Part shown: positions 26,124 through 35,229 of the stretch, one piece after another
How the letters are laid out: each line of letters starts with the position of its first letter
How positions within the stretch are numbered: position 1 is the first letter of the stretch
Assembly (NCBI RefSeq): GCF_038405225.1
Contig: NZ_CP151657.1
Coordinates: 1,426,001-1,490,000, forward strand
DNA from: Arthrobacter citreus
GTDB taxonomy: Bacteria; Actinomycetota; Actinomycetes; Actinomycetales; Micrococcaceae
Length of the DNA stretch: 64,000 nucleotides
Direction: 5' to 3'
Position numbers and translations under genes: made by a program
The notes under the pieces: generated by a model
The model's input: only the letters and a program-made list of their open reading frames with translations
Told to the model about the DNA's origin: nothing
Database searches by the model: none

Positions 26124-26193
26124 GGAAGGACCCCCAGGAATCGGATCGTCACGCCGTCACAACAGCCGGCATGGGCGCGTATGCGCCTTGACG

Positions 26194-26199
26194 ATTAGA
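26194..26199 (-). promoter_or_regulatory. Candidate kdp -10 element
   Basis: On the minus strand this reads TCTAAT, about 70 bases upstream of the leader ORF. No good -35 is present 17 bp away (GCCAAG), as expected for an activator-dependent promoter. Confidence 0.4.
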
Positions 26200-26224
26200 T
26201 CCCCGGGCAAACGGGTCTTGGCGT

Positions 26225-26243
26225 TTCCTTACGGATTCCTCAC
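26225..26243 (-). promoter_or_regulatory. Candidate KdpE-binding direct repeat
   Basis: TTCCTTAC (26225-26232) and TTCCTCAC (26236-26243) repeat with an 11-bp period, read GTGAGGAA and GTAAGGAA on the kdp strand. Tandem sites one helical turn apart are the usual target of OmpR-type regulators. It sits just upstream of the candidate -10, the right place for activation by KdpE. Confidence 0.5.
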
Positions 26244-26270
26244 GGCCGCGGGCACGACCATAACGGAAAC

Positions 26271-26768
26271 TCAGCGCTGGGAGCGGAGTTTAATGCAGGG
26301 GCACGGCACCTTCCCGCCCGAGGCGGGAGCGGGGCATTCACGGCAGAAGCTCAACTGCTCAAAGAGAAGGTCCAGGAATTCCGGGACCGTTCCCATTTCC
26401 ACCCTGTCTTCCTGCCGGGTCAGCAGGGGTGGGGTTGGATGCACCTGTTCCGCATCCAGTTCCTGCGTCCCCAGCGCATCCGCCAGCAGGCTCAGTATCT
26501 TGGCCTCGGTGCGGGGGCTCATGGTTCGGCGCTTGGAGATAAGGCAGTTTGACAGCCTCTCCGGTCCGGCTTCCTTTTCGAACCGCCGCATTGTTTGGCT
26601 CACCACCGCGTCGGCCGCATACAGCGGCGGCCCGTCAGTCCACACCACCTCAATGGTGGATGTGTCGTAGGCGGTGATCGCGGTGACCTGGAACAGGACG
26701 CCGCTAAAGTTACGGTCCAGGTCCGTGCGCAGGCGCTTTACCGCTTCCACGGCTGCCACACGGCTCAT
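26271..26768 (-). CDS. LPD29-like domain protein
   Basis: 165 residues. The first 75 residues contain STIEVVWTDGPPLYAADAVV, which resembles the Large Polyvalent protein-associated Domain 29 (a small alpha/beta domain often found in mobile-element polyproteins). Here it stands alone. The C-terminal third has a Cys/His-rich end (SFCRECPAPASGG, PCPCIK) that could bind metal. No function can be given, and the family call is tentative. It is divergent from the kdp promoter region by position but on the same strand as kdp. Confidence 0.5.
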   Translation of the reverse strand: MSRVAAVEAVKRLRTDLDRNFSGVLFQVTAITAYDTSTIEVVWTDGPPLYAADAVVSQTMRRFEKEAGPERLSNCLISKRRTMSPRTEAKILSLLADALGTQELDAEQVHPTPPLLTRQEDRVEMGTVPEFLDLLFEQLSFCRECPAPASGGKVPCPCIKLRSQR

Positions 26769-27164
26769 AAGGCATTCACCGCACCGTCAACCGGGCTTTT
26801 CCGGGACAGCTTCCACTGGTGAAGGAATTTGAGATGATTCGGCATTCTTTTCGCCAATCGTCGAGCGATGCCGGCCCGCAGGGAACCGACGCGGCAGATT
26901 AGCTGGAATCATAGGTGCGCGGTGATGCTTTTGCATGAATTTGACCGGTACCCTCACCCGTCCAGGTGAAGGTGAACAAGTGGTCCAGCCGGTTATCCAC
27001 GGTGGGGTCATTGCGCTAATCCGTGACACCGCGAGGCCAACGCTGACAATTGGTCCGGCGGACAAAGAGTTTCCGGACGCAGGTATATCGCCCAATTGTG
27101 ACGCTGTTTCGGCATTGGACACCGGCGGAGGCGGAACTTCCCCACTGGATGTAGGGTCACGTTC
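26769..27164. other. 396-bp gap without a credible gene
   Basis: Short open frames here have no codon bias or ribosome-binding sites. It holds the promoter of the DinB-like gene at its right end. A single DnaA-box-like TTATCCACG (26993-27001) is isolated. Nothing else was recognised. Confidence 0.5.
27152..27157 (+). promoter_or_regulatory. -10 hexamer of a leaderless promoter (DinB-like gene)
   Basis: TAGGGT is 7 nt before the GTG at 27165, with no Shine-Dalgarno sequence. Confidence 0.5.
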
Positions 27165-27707
27165 GTGAATACTTCTTCAGGCCAGGATTCCTTCGCGTTC
27201 ACAGCGCCTCTGGCAAAACAGTTCGGGTTGTTTCTCGATGAGCACCGCGGATTTATCCACGACAGTCTCGAGGGCCTCACTGAGACAGAAGCCCGTGCAC
27301 GCCTCGTTCCGTCCGGGACAACCCTGCTGGGCCTGGTCAAGCACGCCGCCTTCGTGGAGCAGGTGTGGTTCAACGAAGCCATCACCTGCCGTTCCCGGGA
27401 AGACATCGGGTGCCCCGCGGGTCCGGATGAGTCCTTTCAGCTAGCTGCGGCGGACACCATCGAGTCGGTGCAGGAAACGTACCGCCGGATCTGCGCGGAA
27501 TCTCGTGCCGCATCGGCCCGGCTGGACCTGGAGGACGTGGTGGAGGGTAACCGCCGCGGGCCGCTGCCGATGCGCTGGATCTACCTTCATATGCTCCGCG
27601 AACTCGCTCAGCACTGCGGGCATGCCGATATTCTGCGGGAACAGACCCTGGCCCGCAGGTCCGTGGCTGGGGCTGCCTTGCCGGATGCCTCGGTCCTCCC
27701 GGCATGA
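27165..27707 (+). CDS. DinB/DUF664-family protein
   Basis: 180 residues with a GTG start. It matches the DUF664/DinB four-helix-bundle family: LVPSGTTLLGLVKHAAFVEQVWF (about 47-69; first metal-ligand His) and MLRELAQHCGHAD (about 145-157; the second and third His). Members include thiol-dependent S-transferases using bacillithiol or mycothiol. An actinobacterial host makes mycothiol more likely, but no activity can be deduced from sequence. It is convergent with the SnoaL-like gene, 11 bases away. Confidence 0.87.
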   Translation: MNTSSGQDSFAFTAPLAKQFGLFLDEHRGFIHDSLEGLTETEARARLVPSGTTLLGLVKHAAFVEQVWFNEAITCRSREDIGCPAGPDESFQLAAADTIESVQETYRRICAESRAASARLDLEDVVEGNRRGPLPMRWIYLHMLRELAQHCGHADILREQTLARRSVAGAALPDASVLPA

Positions 27708-27718
27708 CGGCCTGCGGG

Positions 27719-28171
27719 TCAGCCCGGGTCCGGAGCCGGCCGCAGACGCTTCAGCACACCGGTCTGCTGCAGGAGTGAAAACCGGTCCGGAACGCCCCAG
27801 TGCTCGGTCACGCGGCCGTCAACAACGACGGCGACGTCAATGACCGTCAGCTCGACGTGTTTTCCGCTGGGAGGACCGAAAAACGGGCCGGTATTGGTGC
27901 CCTTGCCGGTGAAGCGGACCCACGCGGTGTTGCCCCGCGTTGCCCAGTCATCCATGTCATAGCTGAGGTCAGGCATGGCCTCGTGGACCTGTCGGATGGC
28001 TTCCTTCACGTGCGCCAGGGCGCCTGGCCCCCGGTCTTCCATGCCGAACTGGTGCTCCATCAGATCCGGTGAGAAGAGCTCGTCAACAATCCCTGTGTTA
28101 CCGGTTGCAAAACCTTCAGAGAGGATTCGCTGCAGCACCTTGACGCTGTCCGGCAGCCCTTGTGTGTCCAT
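27719..28171 (-). CDS. SnoaL-like ester cyclase/NTF2-fold protein
   Basis: 150 residues from the ATG at 28171 (AAAGGGAC seven bases upstream; a longer open frame to 28315 has no signal). The chain fits the SnoaL/NTF2-like fold family: long N-terminal helix, HVKEAIRQVHEAMPDLSYDM (about 55-74), and a conserved GRVTEHWGVPDRFSLLQQ end. Related proteins are polyketide cyclases or small-ligand-binding proteins; no cyclase neighbour is present, so the role is open. Confidence 0.8.
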   Translation of the reverse strand: MDTQGLPDSVKVLQRILSEGFATGNTGIVDELFSPDLMEHQFGMEDRGPGALAHVKEAIRQVHEAMPDLSYDMDDWATRGNTAWVRFTGKGTNTGPFFGPPSGKHVELTVIDVAVVVDGRVTEHWGVPDRFSLLQQTGVLKRLRPAPDPG

Positions 28172-28290
28172 GGTTTGTCCCTTTCCTAGTGGCCGGGCAG
28201 CACTGGCTGCGCTGCTTCGGCACACTAAGTGTGGCACCGGGCGGTGTGGCTGAACCGGCCGGCCAACAAGTTCAGGCAAACACAACAAAA

Positions 28291-28332
28291 AGGGAGGAGC
28301 CGGCGTCGTACTCACGACGTCGGCTCCTCCCT
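28291..28332 (-). terminator. Rho-independent terminator of the rnj transcript
   Basis: A 19-bp stem with one two-base mismatch (28291-28309 with 28314-28332), 4-base loop, followed on the minus strand by TTTTTGTTG. It lies 48 bases past the ribonuclease J stop. Confidence 0.9.
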
Positions 28333-28334
28333 GT

Positions 28335-28362
28335 GCAACTGCCGGGGCTCCCCGGCAGTTGC
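28335..28362 (-). terminator. First of two tandem hairpins after rnj
   Basis: Perfect 13-bp inverted repeat (28335-28347 with 28350-28362) with a 2-base centre, between the rnj stop and the U-tract terminator. The pair makes a tandem terminator. Confidence 0.7.
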
Positions 28363-28379
28363 CTTAGGCAGCGGGTGCT

Positions 28380-30068
28380 TTAGGCATCCACAACAATGGC
28401 GGTGATTGCCGGAGTGCGGTTGTAGAAGCGGCGCATCCAGTTGGCGGTGGCGCGTTCAATGACGGCCTCAGGGTCCTCATTGCGTCCGCCGCGGCCGCGT
28501 CCGGCCGCATCATTGATGGCCTTCTCCACGGCAGCTTCGGCCTTCTTGACGTCACCCGGGGTGCAGGCGAAGCCCTTGATGAAGAACTCCGGCGGCTCGG
28601 CAACGGTGTTGGTGTCAGGGTCGATGAGCGCCAGCACGGTGACGGAACCCTGCTCGGAGAGCTGCATGCGCTCCTTGAGGTCGTCCTCGGTGGTGTGGCC
28701 AACGCTGTCGCCGTCCACGAACACCAGACCCACGGGGATCTTGCCGGAAACGGAGGCACGGCCGCGGCGCAGGTCAACGGTCACGCCGTCTTCAGCGATC
28801 ACGACGTCGCGCGGATCCATGCCGGTGGCGACGGCGATGGCCGCGTTGGCCCGCAGGTGGCGCCATTCGCCGTGGACCGGCATGACGTTGCGCGGCTTGA
28901 CGATGTTGTAGCAGTAGGCCAGTTCGCCGGCGCTGGCGTGGCCGGAGACGTGCACCTTGGCGTTGCCCTTGTGGACAACGTTGGCGCCGAGCTGGGTCAG
29001 GGAGTTGATGACGCCGTAGATGGCGTTCTCGTTGCCCGGGATCAGCGAGCTGGCCAGCAGAACGGTGTCATTCTCCTGGATGCGGATCGGGTGGTCCTTG
29101 TTGGCCATGCGGGACAGCGCGGCCAGCGGCTCGCCCTGCGAACCGGTGCAGATCAGCACCACCTTGGGGTCATCGGAGCGCTGGAGCGCCTTGAAGTCCA
29201 CCAGGATGCCCTTGGGGATGTTCAGGTAGCCCAGTTCCTCGGCGATGGTCATGTTCCGGATCATCGACCGGCCTACGAAGGCGACCTTGCGCTTGTAGCG
29301 GTCCGCAGCGTCGATGACCTGCTGGATGCGGTGGATGTGACTGGCGAAGCTGGAAACAATGATCCGGCGGGGCGCGGTGCGGAACACCGTGTCGATGGCG
29401 GGAGCAAGTTCCTTCTCCGATGCCATGAAACCCGGGACGTCGGCATTGGTGGAGTCCGTCAGGAACAGGTCCACGCCTTCGGCGCCGAGGCGGGCGAAAC
29501 CGGCCAGGTCAGTGATGCGGCGGTCCAGCGGGAACTGGTCCATCTTGAAGTCACCGGTGTGCAGGACCATTCCGGCCTCGGTGCGGATGGCCACAGCAAG
29601 GCTGTCAGGAATGGAGTGGTTGACGGCCACGAATTCGAGGTCGAAACCGCCCATGGTGCGGCGGTCGCCTTCCTTGACCTGGATCAGCTTCGGGGTGATG
29701 CGGTGTTCCTTGAGCTTTGCTTCGACAAACGCGAGCGTCAGCTTGGAACCGATCAGGGGGATGTCCGCACGCTCGCGCAGCAGGTAGGGGATGCCGCCAA
29801 TGTGGTCCTCGTGGCCGTGGGTCAGCACAACACCGACAACGTCCTGGAGGCGGTCACGGATGTAGGAGAAGTCAGGCAGGATGAGGTTGACGCCGGGGTG
29901 GATTTCCTCGGGGAAAAGTACGCCACAGTCAACGATCAGCAGCTTGCCGTCGAATTCGAAGACGGTCATGTTTCTGCCGATTTCGCCGATGCCGCCCAAG
30001 GCAACAATGCGCATGGTTCCTTTGGCGAGTTCCCGGGGGGCTTTTAGTGCGGCAGCTGTTCTATTCAC
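28380..30068 (-). CDS. rnj: Ribonuclease J
   Basis: 562 residues, full length. It shows the beta-CASP metallo-beta-lactamase layout: the metal-binding motif THGHEDHIGG (about 83-92), later His in HTGDFKMDQFPL and SSFASHIHR, and the C-terminal domain with GRGRGG near 530. RNase J is a 5'-exonuclease and endonuclease for mRNA decay and rRNA maturation. In many actinobacteria rnj lies right after dapA; here the upstream 480 bp hold no dapA, so the gene stands alone. It ends at tandem terminators. Confidence 0.95.
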   Translation of the reverse strand: MNRTAAALKAPRELAKGTMRIVALGGIGEIGRNMTVFEFDGKLLIVDCGVLFPEEIHPGVNLILPDFSYIRDRLQDVVGVVLTHGHEDHIGGIPYLLRERADIPLIGSKLTLAFVEAKLKEHRITPKLIQVKEGDRRTMGGFDLEFVAVNHSIPDSLAVAIRTEAGMVLHTGDFKMDQFPLDRRITDLAGFARLGAEGVDLFLTDSTNADVPGFMASEKELAPAIDTVFRTAPRRIIVSSFASHIHRIQQVIDAADRYKRKVAFVGRSMIRNMTIAEELGYLNIPKGILVDFKALQRSDDPKVVLICTGSQGEPLAALSRMANKDHPIRIQENDTVLLASSLIPGNENAIYGVINSLTQLGANVVHKGNAKVHVSGHASAGELAYCYNIVKPRNVMPVHGEWRHLRANAAIAVATGMDPRDVVIAEDGVTVDLRRGRASVSGKIPVGLVFVDGDSVGHTTEDDLKERMQLSEQGSVTVLALIDPDTNTVAEPPEFFIKGFACTPGDVKKAEAAVEKAINDAAGRGRGGRNEDPEAVIERATANWMRRFYNRTPAITAIVVDA

Positions 30069-30551
30069 GGATGAAGTTTCTTTCGTCGGGTACGGGTTTA
30101 CTACGGGGGTGCTGCAGCGCTTCGCCGCGGCACCAGGAGGTCAATGGTCCGTTTTGGGGCCGACTCCCCCGGGCCCGCGCGCAGATACGCGCATCATGGG
30201 CCGAAGGGCTGCCGCCGCTTTGATCGCCGTTGGATGCAAAGCGGTGGGAGCCCGCACAGGCGGGGTCGCCCAAAACCTTTGGACTCTCTTATCTTCTCAT
30301 TTTCTTCTGCTATTACCGCATCCGGGGTTTCAGGGCTTCCGTGCAACCTCCGCGTAGACGGCCAGCAGTCCCCGCTCCCGGGCCTGCAGATCGTCCAGGG
30401 GCAACCTCTTGAGCAGCTCCGAACTGAGTTCCGGACAGTCTGATGACTTCGATTCGGGCGTGCGCAGCGGATGTCGCGAAGGATCCGGCCACGGCCGAAC
30501 TGCTGAAGCCCTGGTACCGCTGCATGATGGTGCTGCGCCTAAATTTTGCGG
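30069..30551. other. 483-bp gap, no intact gene
   Basis: Holds the rnj promoter region at the left and the end of the cytochrome b gene at the right. On the minus strand a frame with strong GC3 bias runs to a TGA at 30330-30332 and ends like a protein C-terminus (LLKRLPLDDLQARERGLLAVYAEVA is split by no stop), but it has no start codon and is closed upstream by a TAG, so it may be a gene remnant. No RNA gene was recognised. Confidence 0.4.
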
Positions 30552-32111
30552 CTAGCGTCCCACCTTGCCGAAGAGGGACGCAATGGGGGCAAGGATCAGC
30601 GGGCGGGCCGCAAACCAGCCTCCGGCCATCACGAGCAGCGAAACAAAGAAGATCCAGAAGCCGAACCAGTTCACCGCATCCTGGCCGCCGTACATATGGT
30701 TCAGGTTCCGCAGGGCACCCGTTGAGAGAACCAGGGCAACGTGCACGATGATGAAGCCCACAAAGTAGAACATCACCGGCAGGTGGATGGCCCGGGCCAC
30801 CTCGATGGGGAAGGCGCTGCTCAGCCGTTTGGCCTTCGCCGGCCACAGATCCGACATTCGCAATCCGCTGGCCGCCGCCAAAGGAGCCGCGATGAAGATT
30901 GTGGCGAAGTAGGCAAGCAGCTGCAGGCTGTTGTAGTTGACCCATCCGTTTTCAGTGGGCCAATCGAGTGAGAGGTACTGCAGGGCGGCCGAGAGGGCAT
31001 TCGGGAAAACGTCCCAGCTCGTGGGGACAACCCGCATCCACTGGCCGGTGAAAGCGAGCAGCACCACAAAGAGCGCGCCGTTGACCAGCCACAGCAGATC
31101 CATGGACTGGTGCAGCCACAGCGTGATGCTGATCTTCTTCGGGCTTCTTCCCCAGCGCGGGGTCCAGGATGCCGGCGGCTTCCGCTGTGTCCGGACCTGC
31201 CACCCCGAGCGGATGATGAGGACCATGAAAAAGGCGTTGAAGAAGTGCTGCCAGCCCAGCCAGCCAGGCAGCCCCACCGGCGCATCCTGCGGCAGATGGC
31301 TTTCGCCCGGGTACTTGGAGATAAACTCCTGCACCGGCTCCTGGATGACGAGCCACCGGGCCGCCAGAACGACGGCTGCCAGCAGAACGAGGAGTATGCC
31401 GGCTGCCGCCACTCCGCGCAGCAGCCTGCTGCTGCCGATCGTTCCCCCACCGTTCGTTCGGCCGCTGTTCGTTCGGCCGCCGGACGTGCCGGGCCTTGCA
31501 GGAGCCTTCGAGGCCGTATTCGTGGGCGTGTTTACGGCAGCTTGTGCAGATGGTTGAACCGGCCTGCTTCCCGGAGTTTCAACCGGCCTGCTCCCCAGAG
31601 TCGTAGCCGGATTGCTTGCCGGAGTTCCACTGGGGCTGCTCGCCGGAGCCGAGGCCGTATGCGCAGGCGTGGCCGAAGCAGTCCCCTGCGCCGCCGCCGG
31701 ACGCGGCATCCCTTGGCGCCGTTTGGGCGCCTGCGGCGTTGGCTCCGTTTTTTCAGTCGCCGGCACTTGCCCGGCTGGCTTGACTTGCCCGGCGGGCTTG
31801 ACCTGCCCGGCTGGCTTGACCTGCCCGCCTGGCTTGACCTGCTCAGCCACCTTTCCTTGATCAGCTGCCTTAACCTGATCAGCTGCCGGTGCTGTTGGTG
31901 CAGCCTGCGATGCACCTGCCGCCGCGCCGGAAGGGCCGCCATCCCCCGGCGTTGTCCGCGGCAGACCCTGCCGCCTCCGGGCGGGGGCAGGGCTTATTGG
32001 CTCCTGTTGTCCCGGAGCGGATTCCGCAGCGACATCAGCAGCCGCAGCGTCAAAACCGGACCCGGAATTGCCGTCGCCGCCGGGAGTCCGGGGCAGGCCC
32101 TTCCTGACCAT
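30552..32111 (-). CDS. Cytochrome b/b6-domain membrane protein with long disordered N-terminus
   Basis: 519 residues. Residues 1-225 are low complexity: the motif [12 protein letters not shown] (3-14) recurs as [14 protein letters not shown] (46-59) and RRQGMPRP (131-138), and four copies of VKPAGQ-type hexapeptides fill 92-116. About five to six membrane helices follow from 230. Candidate heme-ligand His residues lie in [32 protein letters not shown] and FIIVHVALV, the pattern of a di-heme b-type cytochrome of the formate-dehydrogenase gamma/b561 type. The start is 4 bases past the etfA stop, so it belongs to the etfB-etfA operon and may pass ETF electrons to quinone. That link is inference. 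Confidence 0.75.
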   Translation of the reverse strand: MVRKGLPRTPGGDGNSGSGFDAAAADVAAESAPGQQEPISPAPARRRQGLPRTTPGDGGPSGAAAGASQAAPTAPAADQVKAADQGKVAEQVKPGGQVKPAGQVKPAGQVKPAGQVPATEKTEPTPQAPKRRQGMPRPAAAQGTASATPAHTASAPASSPSGTPASNPATTLGSRPVETPGSRPVQPSAQAAVNTPTNTASKAPARPGTSGGRTNSGRTNGGGTIGSSRLLRGVAAAGILLVLLAAVVLAARWLVIQEPVQEFISKYPGESHLPQDAPVGLPGWLGWQHFFNAFFMVLIIRSGWQVRTQRKPPASWTPRWGRSPKKISITLWLHQSMDLLWLVNGALFVVLLAFTGQWMRVVPTSWDVFPNALSAALQYLSLDWPTENGWVNYNSLQLLAYFATIFIAAPLAAASGLRMSDLWPAKAKRLSSAFPIEVARAIHLPVMFYFVGFIIVHVALVLSTGALRNLNHMYGGQDAVNWFGFWIFFVSLLVMAGGWFAARPLILAPIASLFGKVGR

Positions 32112-32115
32112 CGAG

Positions 32116-33102
32116 CTACCCCTGCTTCGCTTCGATGGCGCTGACCAGCTGCGGCACTATCGTGAAGAGGTCGCCCACCACGCCAAAATCGGCAATTTCG
32201 AAAATCGGCGCATCGGCGTCCTTATTGATCGCAATGATGGTCTTGGCGGTCTGCATGCCGGCGCGGTGCTGGATGGCCCCGGAAATGCCAAGTGCAATAT
32301 AGAGGTCCGGAGCAACAGTCACCCCGGTTTGGCCCACCTGCATTGCCTGCGCCACGTACCCGGCATCAACAGCTGCCCGGGATGCGCCTACAGCTCCGCC
32401 CAGAGCGTCAGCGAGGTTCTCGACGAGGGCAAACCCCTCACCGGACCCCACACCCCGGCCGCCCGAGACAACCACTTTGGCGCCGCGCAGCTCGGGACGT
32501 GTCGAAACGGCGTCGCTTTCCTCGTAACCGGTAATGACGGCGTCGGGCGTACCCGAGGCGCTGACGTTCAGTAGTTCCGTCTCCGCCTCCCGCGGATCGG
32601 CGCGGAGGCTCGACGAGCCCTGCCGCAACGTAACCACCAGGGTTCCGGCGCTGGCGGCTGAATCGACGTTGTACGCTCCGCCGTAGACGGAGTGGTGGGC
32701 AACAATGCCCTCCTCGTCGCGGGAAATACCGACGGCGTCCGCCGCCAGTGGAGAACCCGAACGTGCTGCGAAGCGGGCCGCTGCATCGCGGCCCTGGATG
32801 GAGTTAGACACCACAACTGCCTCGGGCGACAGGGCCGCGGCCGCTGCGGCGAGGGCGTCCACCACCGGAGCCACAACGGCGGTCCCGAGGTCTGCGGATT
32901 CGCTAATCATCACGTATCCGGCACCGAGGGCTGCCAGCTCGGAAGCCAGACGGTCCGCGTTGCCCGGCGGAGTGACGGCGAGAGCTACGGGAGTGCCAAC
33001 GGCTGACGCGGCGCCGATGACCTCAGCCGCACTGGAACGGAGCCCGCCGGACGGCGATACATCCACGAGGACGAGAAGGGGGTTCGGAGGGTAGCCGGTC
33101 AT
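32116..33102 (-). CDS. etfA: Electron transfer flavoprotein alpha subunit
   Basis: 328 residues. The FAD-binding C-terminal domain has [50 protein letters not shown] and [20 protein letters not shown], all canonical for FixB/EtfA. It carries the FAD that accepts electrons from acyl-CoA and similar dehydrogenases. The ATG overlaps the etfB stop (ATGA) and the stop is 4 bases before the cytochrome b gene. Confidence 0.96.
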   Translation of the reverse strand: MTGYPPNPLLVLVDVSPSGGLRSSAAEVIGAASAVGTPVALAVTPPGNADRLASELAALGAGYVMISESADLGTAVVAPVVDALAAAAAALSPEAVVVSNSIQGRDAAARFAARSGSPLAADAVGISRDEEGIVAHHSVYGGAYNVDSAASAGTLVVTLRQGSSSLRADPREAETELLNVSASGTPDAVITGYEESDAVSTRPELRGAKVVVSGGRGVGSGEGFALVENLADALGGAVGASRAAVDAGYVAQAMQVGQTGVTVAPDLYIALGISGAIQHRAGMQTAKTIIAINKDADAPIFEIADFGVVGDLFTIVPQLVSAIEAKQG

Positions 33103-33887
33103 GCTGAGCGTCCTTTGATGAGCTGGTTCTGGAACAGGAAATCGGCAATCTGCCGGCCGGCGTCGCCGTCGTCCTCAATACGGATGCCCGCACTGCGTGC
33201 CGGGCGCTGGGCCACCGCGATCACGATGGATCGGCTGTCGTCTTCGGTGACCGAGACGCCAAGATCCGCCAGCGACAGCGTCTCGAAGGGCTTTTTCTTC
33301 GCCGCCATGATGCCCTTGAAGTTTGAGAACCTGGCATCGGGCAGGGCCTCGGTAATGGAGATGACCGCCGGAAGAGTGGCGCTGACGTCGAAACCTCCCG
33401 ATTCAATGTTCCGCCGTCCGGCCACTGCCGAGTCAGTGATCTCCAAAGTGCTCAGTGAGCTGATTCCTGCCACTCCCAGCATTTCGGCAAGCATGGAGGG
33501 TATGGCCCCGCCGCCCCCGTCGGTGGAGAGGTTTCCGGCAATGACGAGATCAAAGCCGACGGAACGGAGGGCGGCGGCGAGAACCTCGGCGGTGAGGCTC
33601 ATATCGGCGCCGAGCAAAGCGTCGTCCTGGACATGGACAGCGCGGTCGGCGCCCATGGCCAGGCCCTTGCGCAGACTGTTGGGGACGGTGGCGGGTCCGA
33701 CGGCGAGCAGCACCACCTCGGTATTCGGGTGGCTGTCCCGGTGGGTCAGTGCAACTTCGAGCGCCCGCTCGTTGATCTCATCCAGCACCGGATCGCCGGC
33801 AGCCCGGTCCAGAAGGCCGGTTTCCAGGTTCAGGGCGCGGTCCCCCCACGTATCCGGAACTTCCTTCATTAGTACGACTATCTTCAT
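33099..33887 (-). CDS. etfB: Electron transfer flavoprotein beta subunit
   Basis: 262 residues from ATG 33887 (GAGAGGG upstream); the ORF extension to 34010 is not coding. FixA/EtfB hallmarks are the start [47 protein letters not shown] and [21 protein letters not shown] (AMP-binding). It forms the ETF heterodimer with EtfA. First gene of an etfB-etfA-cytochrome b operon. The next gene upstream, a TetR regulator on the same strand, ends 141 bases before it. Confidence 0.96.
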   Translation of the reverse strand: MKIVVLMKEVPDTWGDRALNLETGLLDRAAGDPVLDEINERALEVALTHRDSHPNTEVVLLAVGPATVPNSLRKGLAMGADRAVHVQDDALLGADMSLTAEVLAAALRSVGFDLVIAGNLSTDGGGGAIPSMLAEMLGVAGISSLSTLEITDSAVAGRRNIESGGFDVSATLPAVISITEALPDARFSNFKGIMAAKKKPFETLSLADLGVSVTEDDSRSIVIAVAQRPARSAGIRIEDDGDAGRQIADFLFQNQLIKGRSA

Positions 33888-34028
33888 CTCGTGCCCTCTC
33901 TCATCGTCGACAAAGAGTCCATGGTGATGGTCTTCACGACCAGGGCCCAGCTGATCGAACCCCGCCGCGATCGTACCGCAGACCGAGCGTTTACTTGTGA
34001 TCCAGATCATGTTCCCAGCGGGATCGAA

Positions 34029-34646
34029 TCAGTCCTGCAGGAGGCCCGAGTGCATCAGGTCGAGGAACTGCCGTGCAACGCTGTCAGCGGAGTGCCGGCC
34101 GTCCGGGCGGAACCAGTGCACGGCCGACCACACGGCGTCGCGGATGAACCGGTAGGCCAAAGCGGAGTCGAGTTCGGCGCGGAATACGCCGTCGCGCTGA
34201 CCCTCCCGGATCACCGTCAGCCAAATCTCTTCGATGCCCGCGCTCTCCTGCGCCACATACTCAAATCCTGGAAGCGTGGCGAGGAATGCGGCCTCATTCT
34301 GGAAGAGGGCGACGGCGTCCGGCTGCGCCTCGATGGTGGTGAATGCCGTCCGGACAAGTTCATCAAACACGTACCGCGGGCCGCCGCCTGCAGCAGCAAT
34401 GACTTCAGAGCGCTGCCGCAGACCTCCCAGGAATGACCGCAGGATCTCATCCAGGATCGCTTCCTTGGAGGAGAAGTGGTGGTAGAGGCTGCCGGAGAGA
34501 ATTCCGGCCTCATCTGCGATGTCCCGCACCGTGGTTGCCGAATACCCCCGTGAAGCGATCAATCGTGCTGCAACGGCCAGTAACTGATCCCGACGCGCGG
34601 AACCCTGCTCACGCGCAGGCAGTCCGGACCTTTTAGTCGCTGGCAT
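34029..34646 (-). CDS. TetR-family regulator (KstR2/FadR-like)
   Basis: 205 residues from ATG 34646 (GGAGGAG six bases upstream; a TTG one codon earlier is less likely). The TetR helix-turn-helix reads TTVRDIADEAGILSGSLYHHF (about 39-59). The C-terminal part (VIREGQRDGVFRAELDSALA, HWFRPDGRHSADSVA) is like actinobacterial regulators of CoA-thioester catabolism such as KstR2, whose ligands are acyl-CoAs. Position upstream of etfBA on the same strand supports a role in lipid or acyl-CoA degradation. Confidence 0.85.
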   Translation of the reverse strand: MPATKRSGLPAREQGSARRDQLLAVAARLIASRGYSATTVRDIADEAGILSGSLYHHFSSKEAILDEILRSFLGGLRQRSEVIAAAGGGPRYVFDELVRTAFTTIEAQPDAVALFQNEAAFLATLPGFEYVAQESAGIEEIWLTVIREGQRDGVFRAELDSALAYRFIRDAVWSAVHWFRPDGRHSADSVARQFLDLMHSGLLQD

Positions 34647-34761
34647 CAAGCTCTCCTCCGAGGATGTACCCGGGCGTTTGCGCGGGTCCCATAGCTCGGC
34701 ACGTTACTGTGTCAGGCGCCCCGCCGCATCTTGCCGGCCTGCGCCATCCTTATCCCGGCAC

Positions 34762-34767
34762 TATCCT
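34762..34767 (+). promoter_or_regulatory. -10 hexamer of a leaderless promoter
   Basis: TATCCT is 6 nt before the ATG at 34774 of the NTF2-like gene. No Shine-Dalgarno sequence. Confidence 0.5.
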
Positions 34768-34773
34768 CGTCCC

Positions 34774-35148
34774 ATGAGTGAACTCACCTTTGAGCACATG
34801 CTGGCCTTTGAGCACAGCGGATGGGATGCCCTGTGCCACTCGGAAGGCGGCGCCTTCTACGGTGAACTGATGATGCCGGAGGCCGTGATGGTCCTCGTCA
34901 ACGGCATGGTACTCGGCCGAGACGCGGTTGCCGGCTCCCTCAATGACGCCCCGCCCTGGGCTTCCTATACCCTGACCGACGCGCAGCTTGTGTCCATGGG
35001 TGCGGACACCGCGGCTCTTGTGTACCGCGCGTCGGCAACCCGCAACGGTCAGGACGAGCCCTTCACGGCACTCATGTCCAGCGTTTACTGCTCGGTTCAG
35101 GGAAGCACCCGGCTGGCGCTGTACCAGCAGACCACCATCACGCACTAG
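34774..35148 (+). CDS. DUF4440/NTF2-like small protein
   Basis: 124 residues; start ATG 34774 rather than the longer frame from 34678. The pattern LTFEHMLAFEHSGWDAL, GELMMPEAVMVLVNGM and a beta-sheet-rich second half fit the NTF2-like DUF4440 class of small ligand-binding or isomerase-type proteins. The function is unknown. It stands alone and is divergent from the TetR gene. Confidence 0.75.
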   Translation: MSELTFEHMLAFEHSGWDALCHSEGGAFYGELMMPEAVMVLVNGMVLGRDAVAGSLNDAPPWASYTLTDAQLVSMGADTAALVYRASATRNGQDEPFTALMSSVYCSVQGSTRLALYQQTTITH

Positions 35149-35229
35149 TTTCCATATACGGAAGGCGCCATGTGTGGAAGTTGCCATAATGGCAACAACA
35201 CTTGCCCGCCCAGTACCCTGCCGGAGACG

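Noticed and set aside
26795-26815. CCGGGCTTTTCCGGG as a terminator
   Set aside because: The two CCGGG halves are direct, not inverted, repeats, so no hairpin forms.
26993-27001. DnaA-box-like TTATCCACG
   Set aside because: A single copy with no neighbours, no AT-rich region and no dnaA/dnaN genes; not an origin.
30330-30540. Minus-strand frame that looks coding at its end
   Set aside because: No start codon and an in-frame TAG at its head; at most a remnant, so not annotated as a gene.
33115-33927. 270-codon plus-strand frame opposite etfB
   Set aside because: Exact shadow of a certain gene with no domain.
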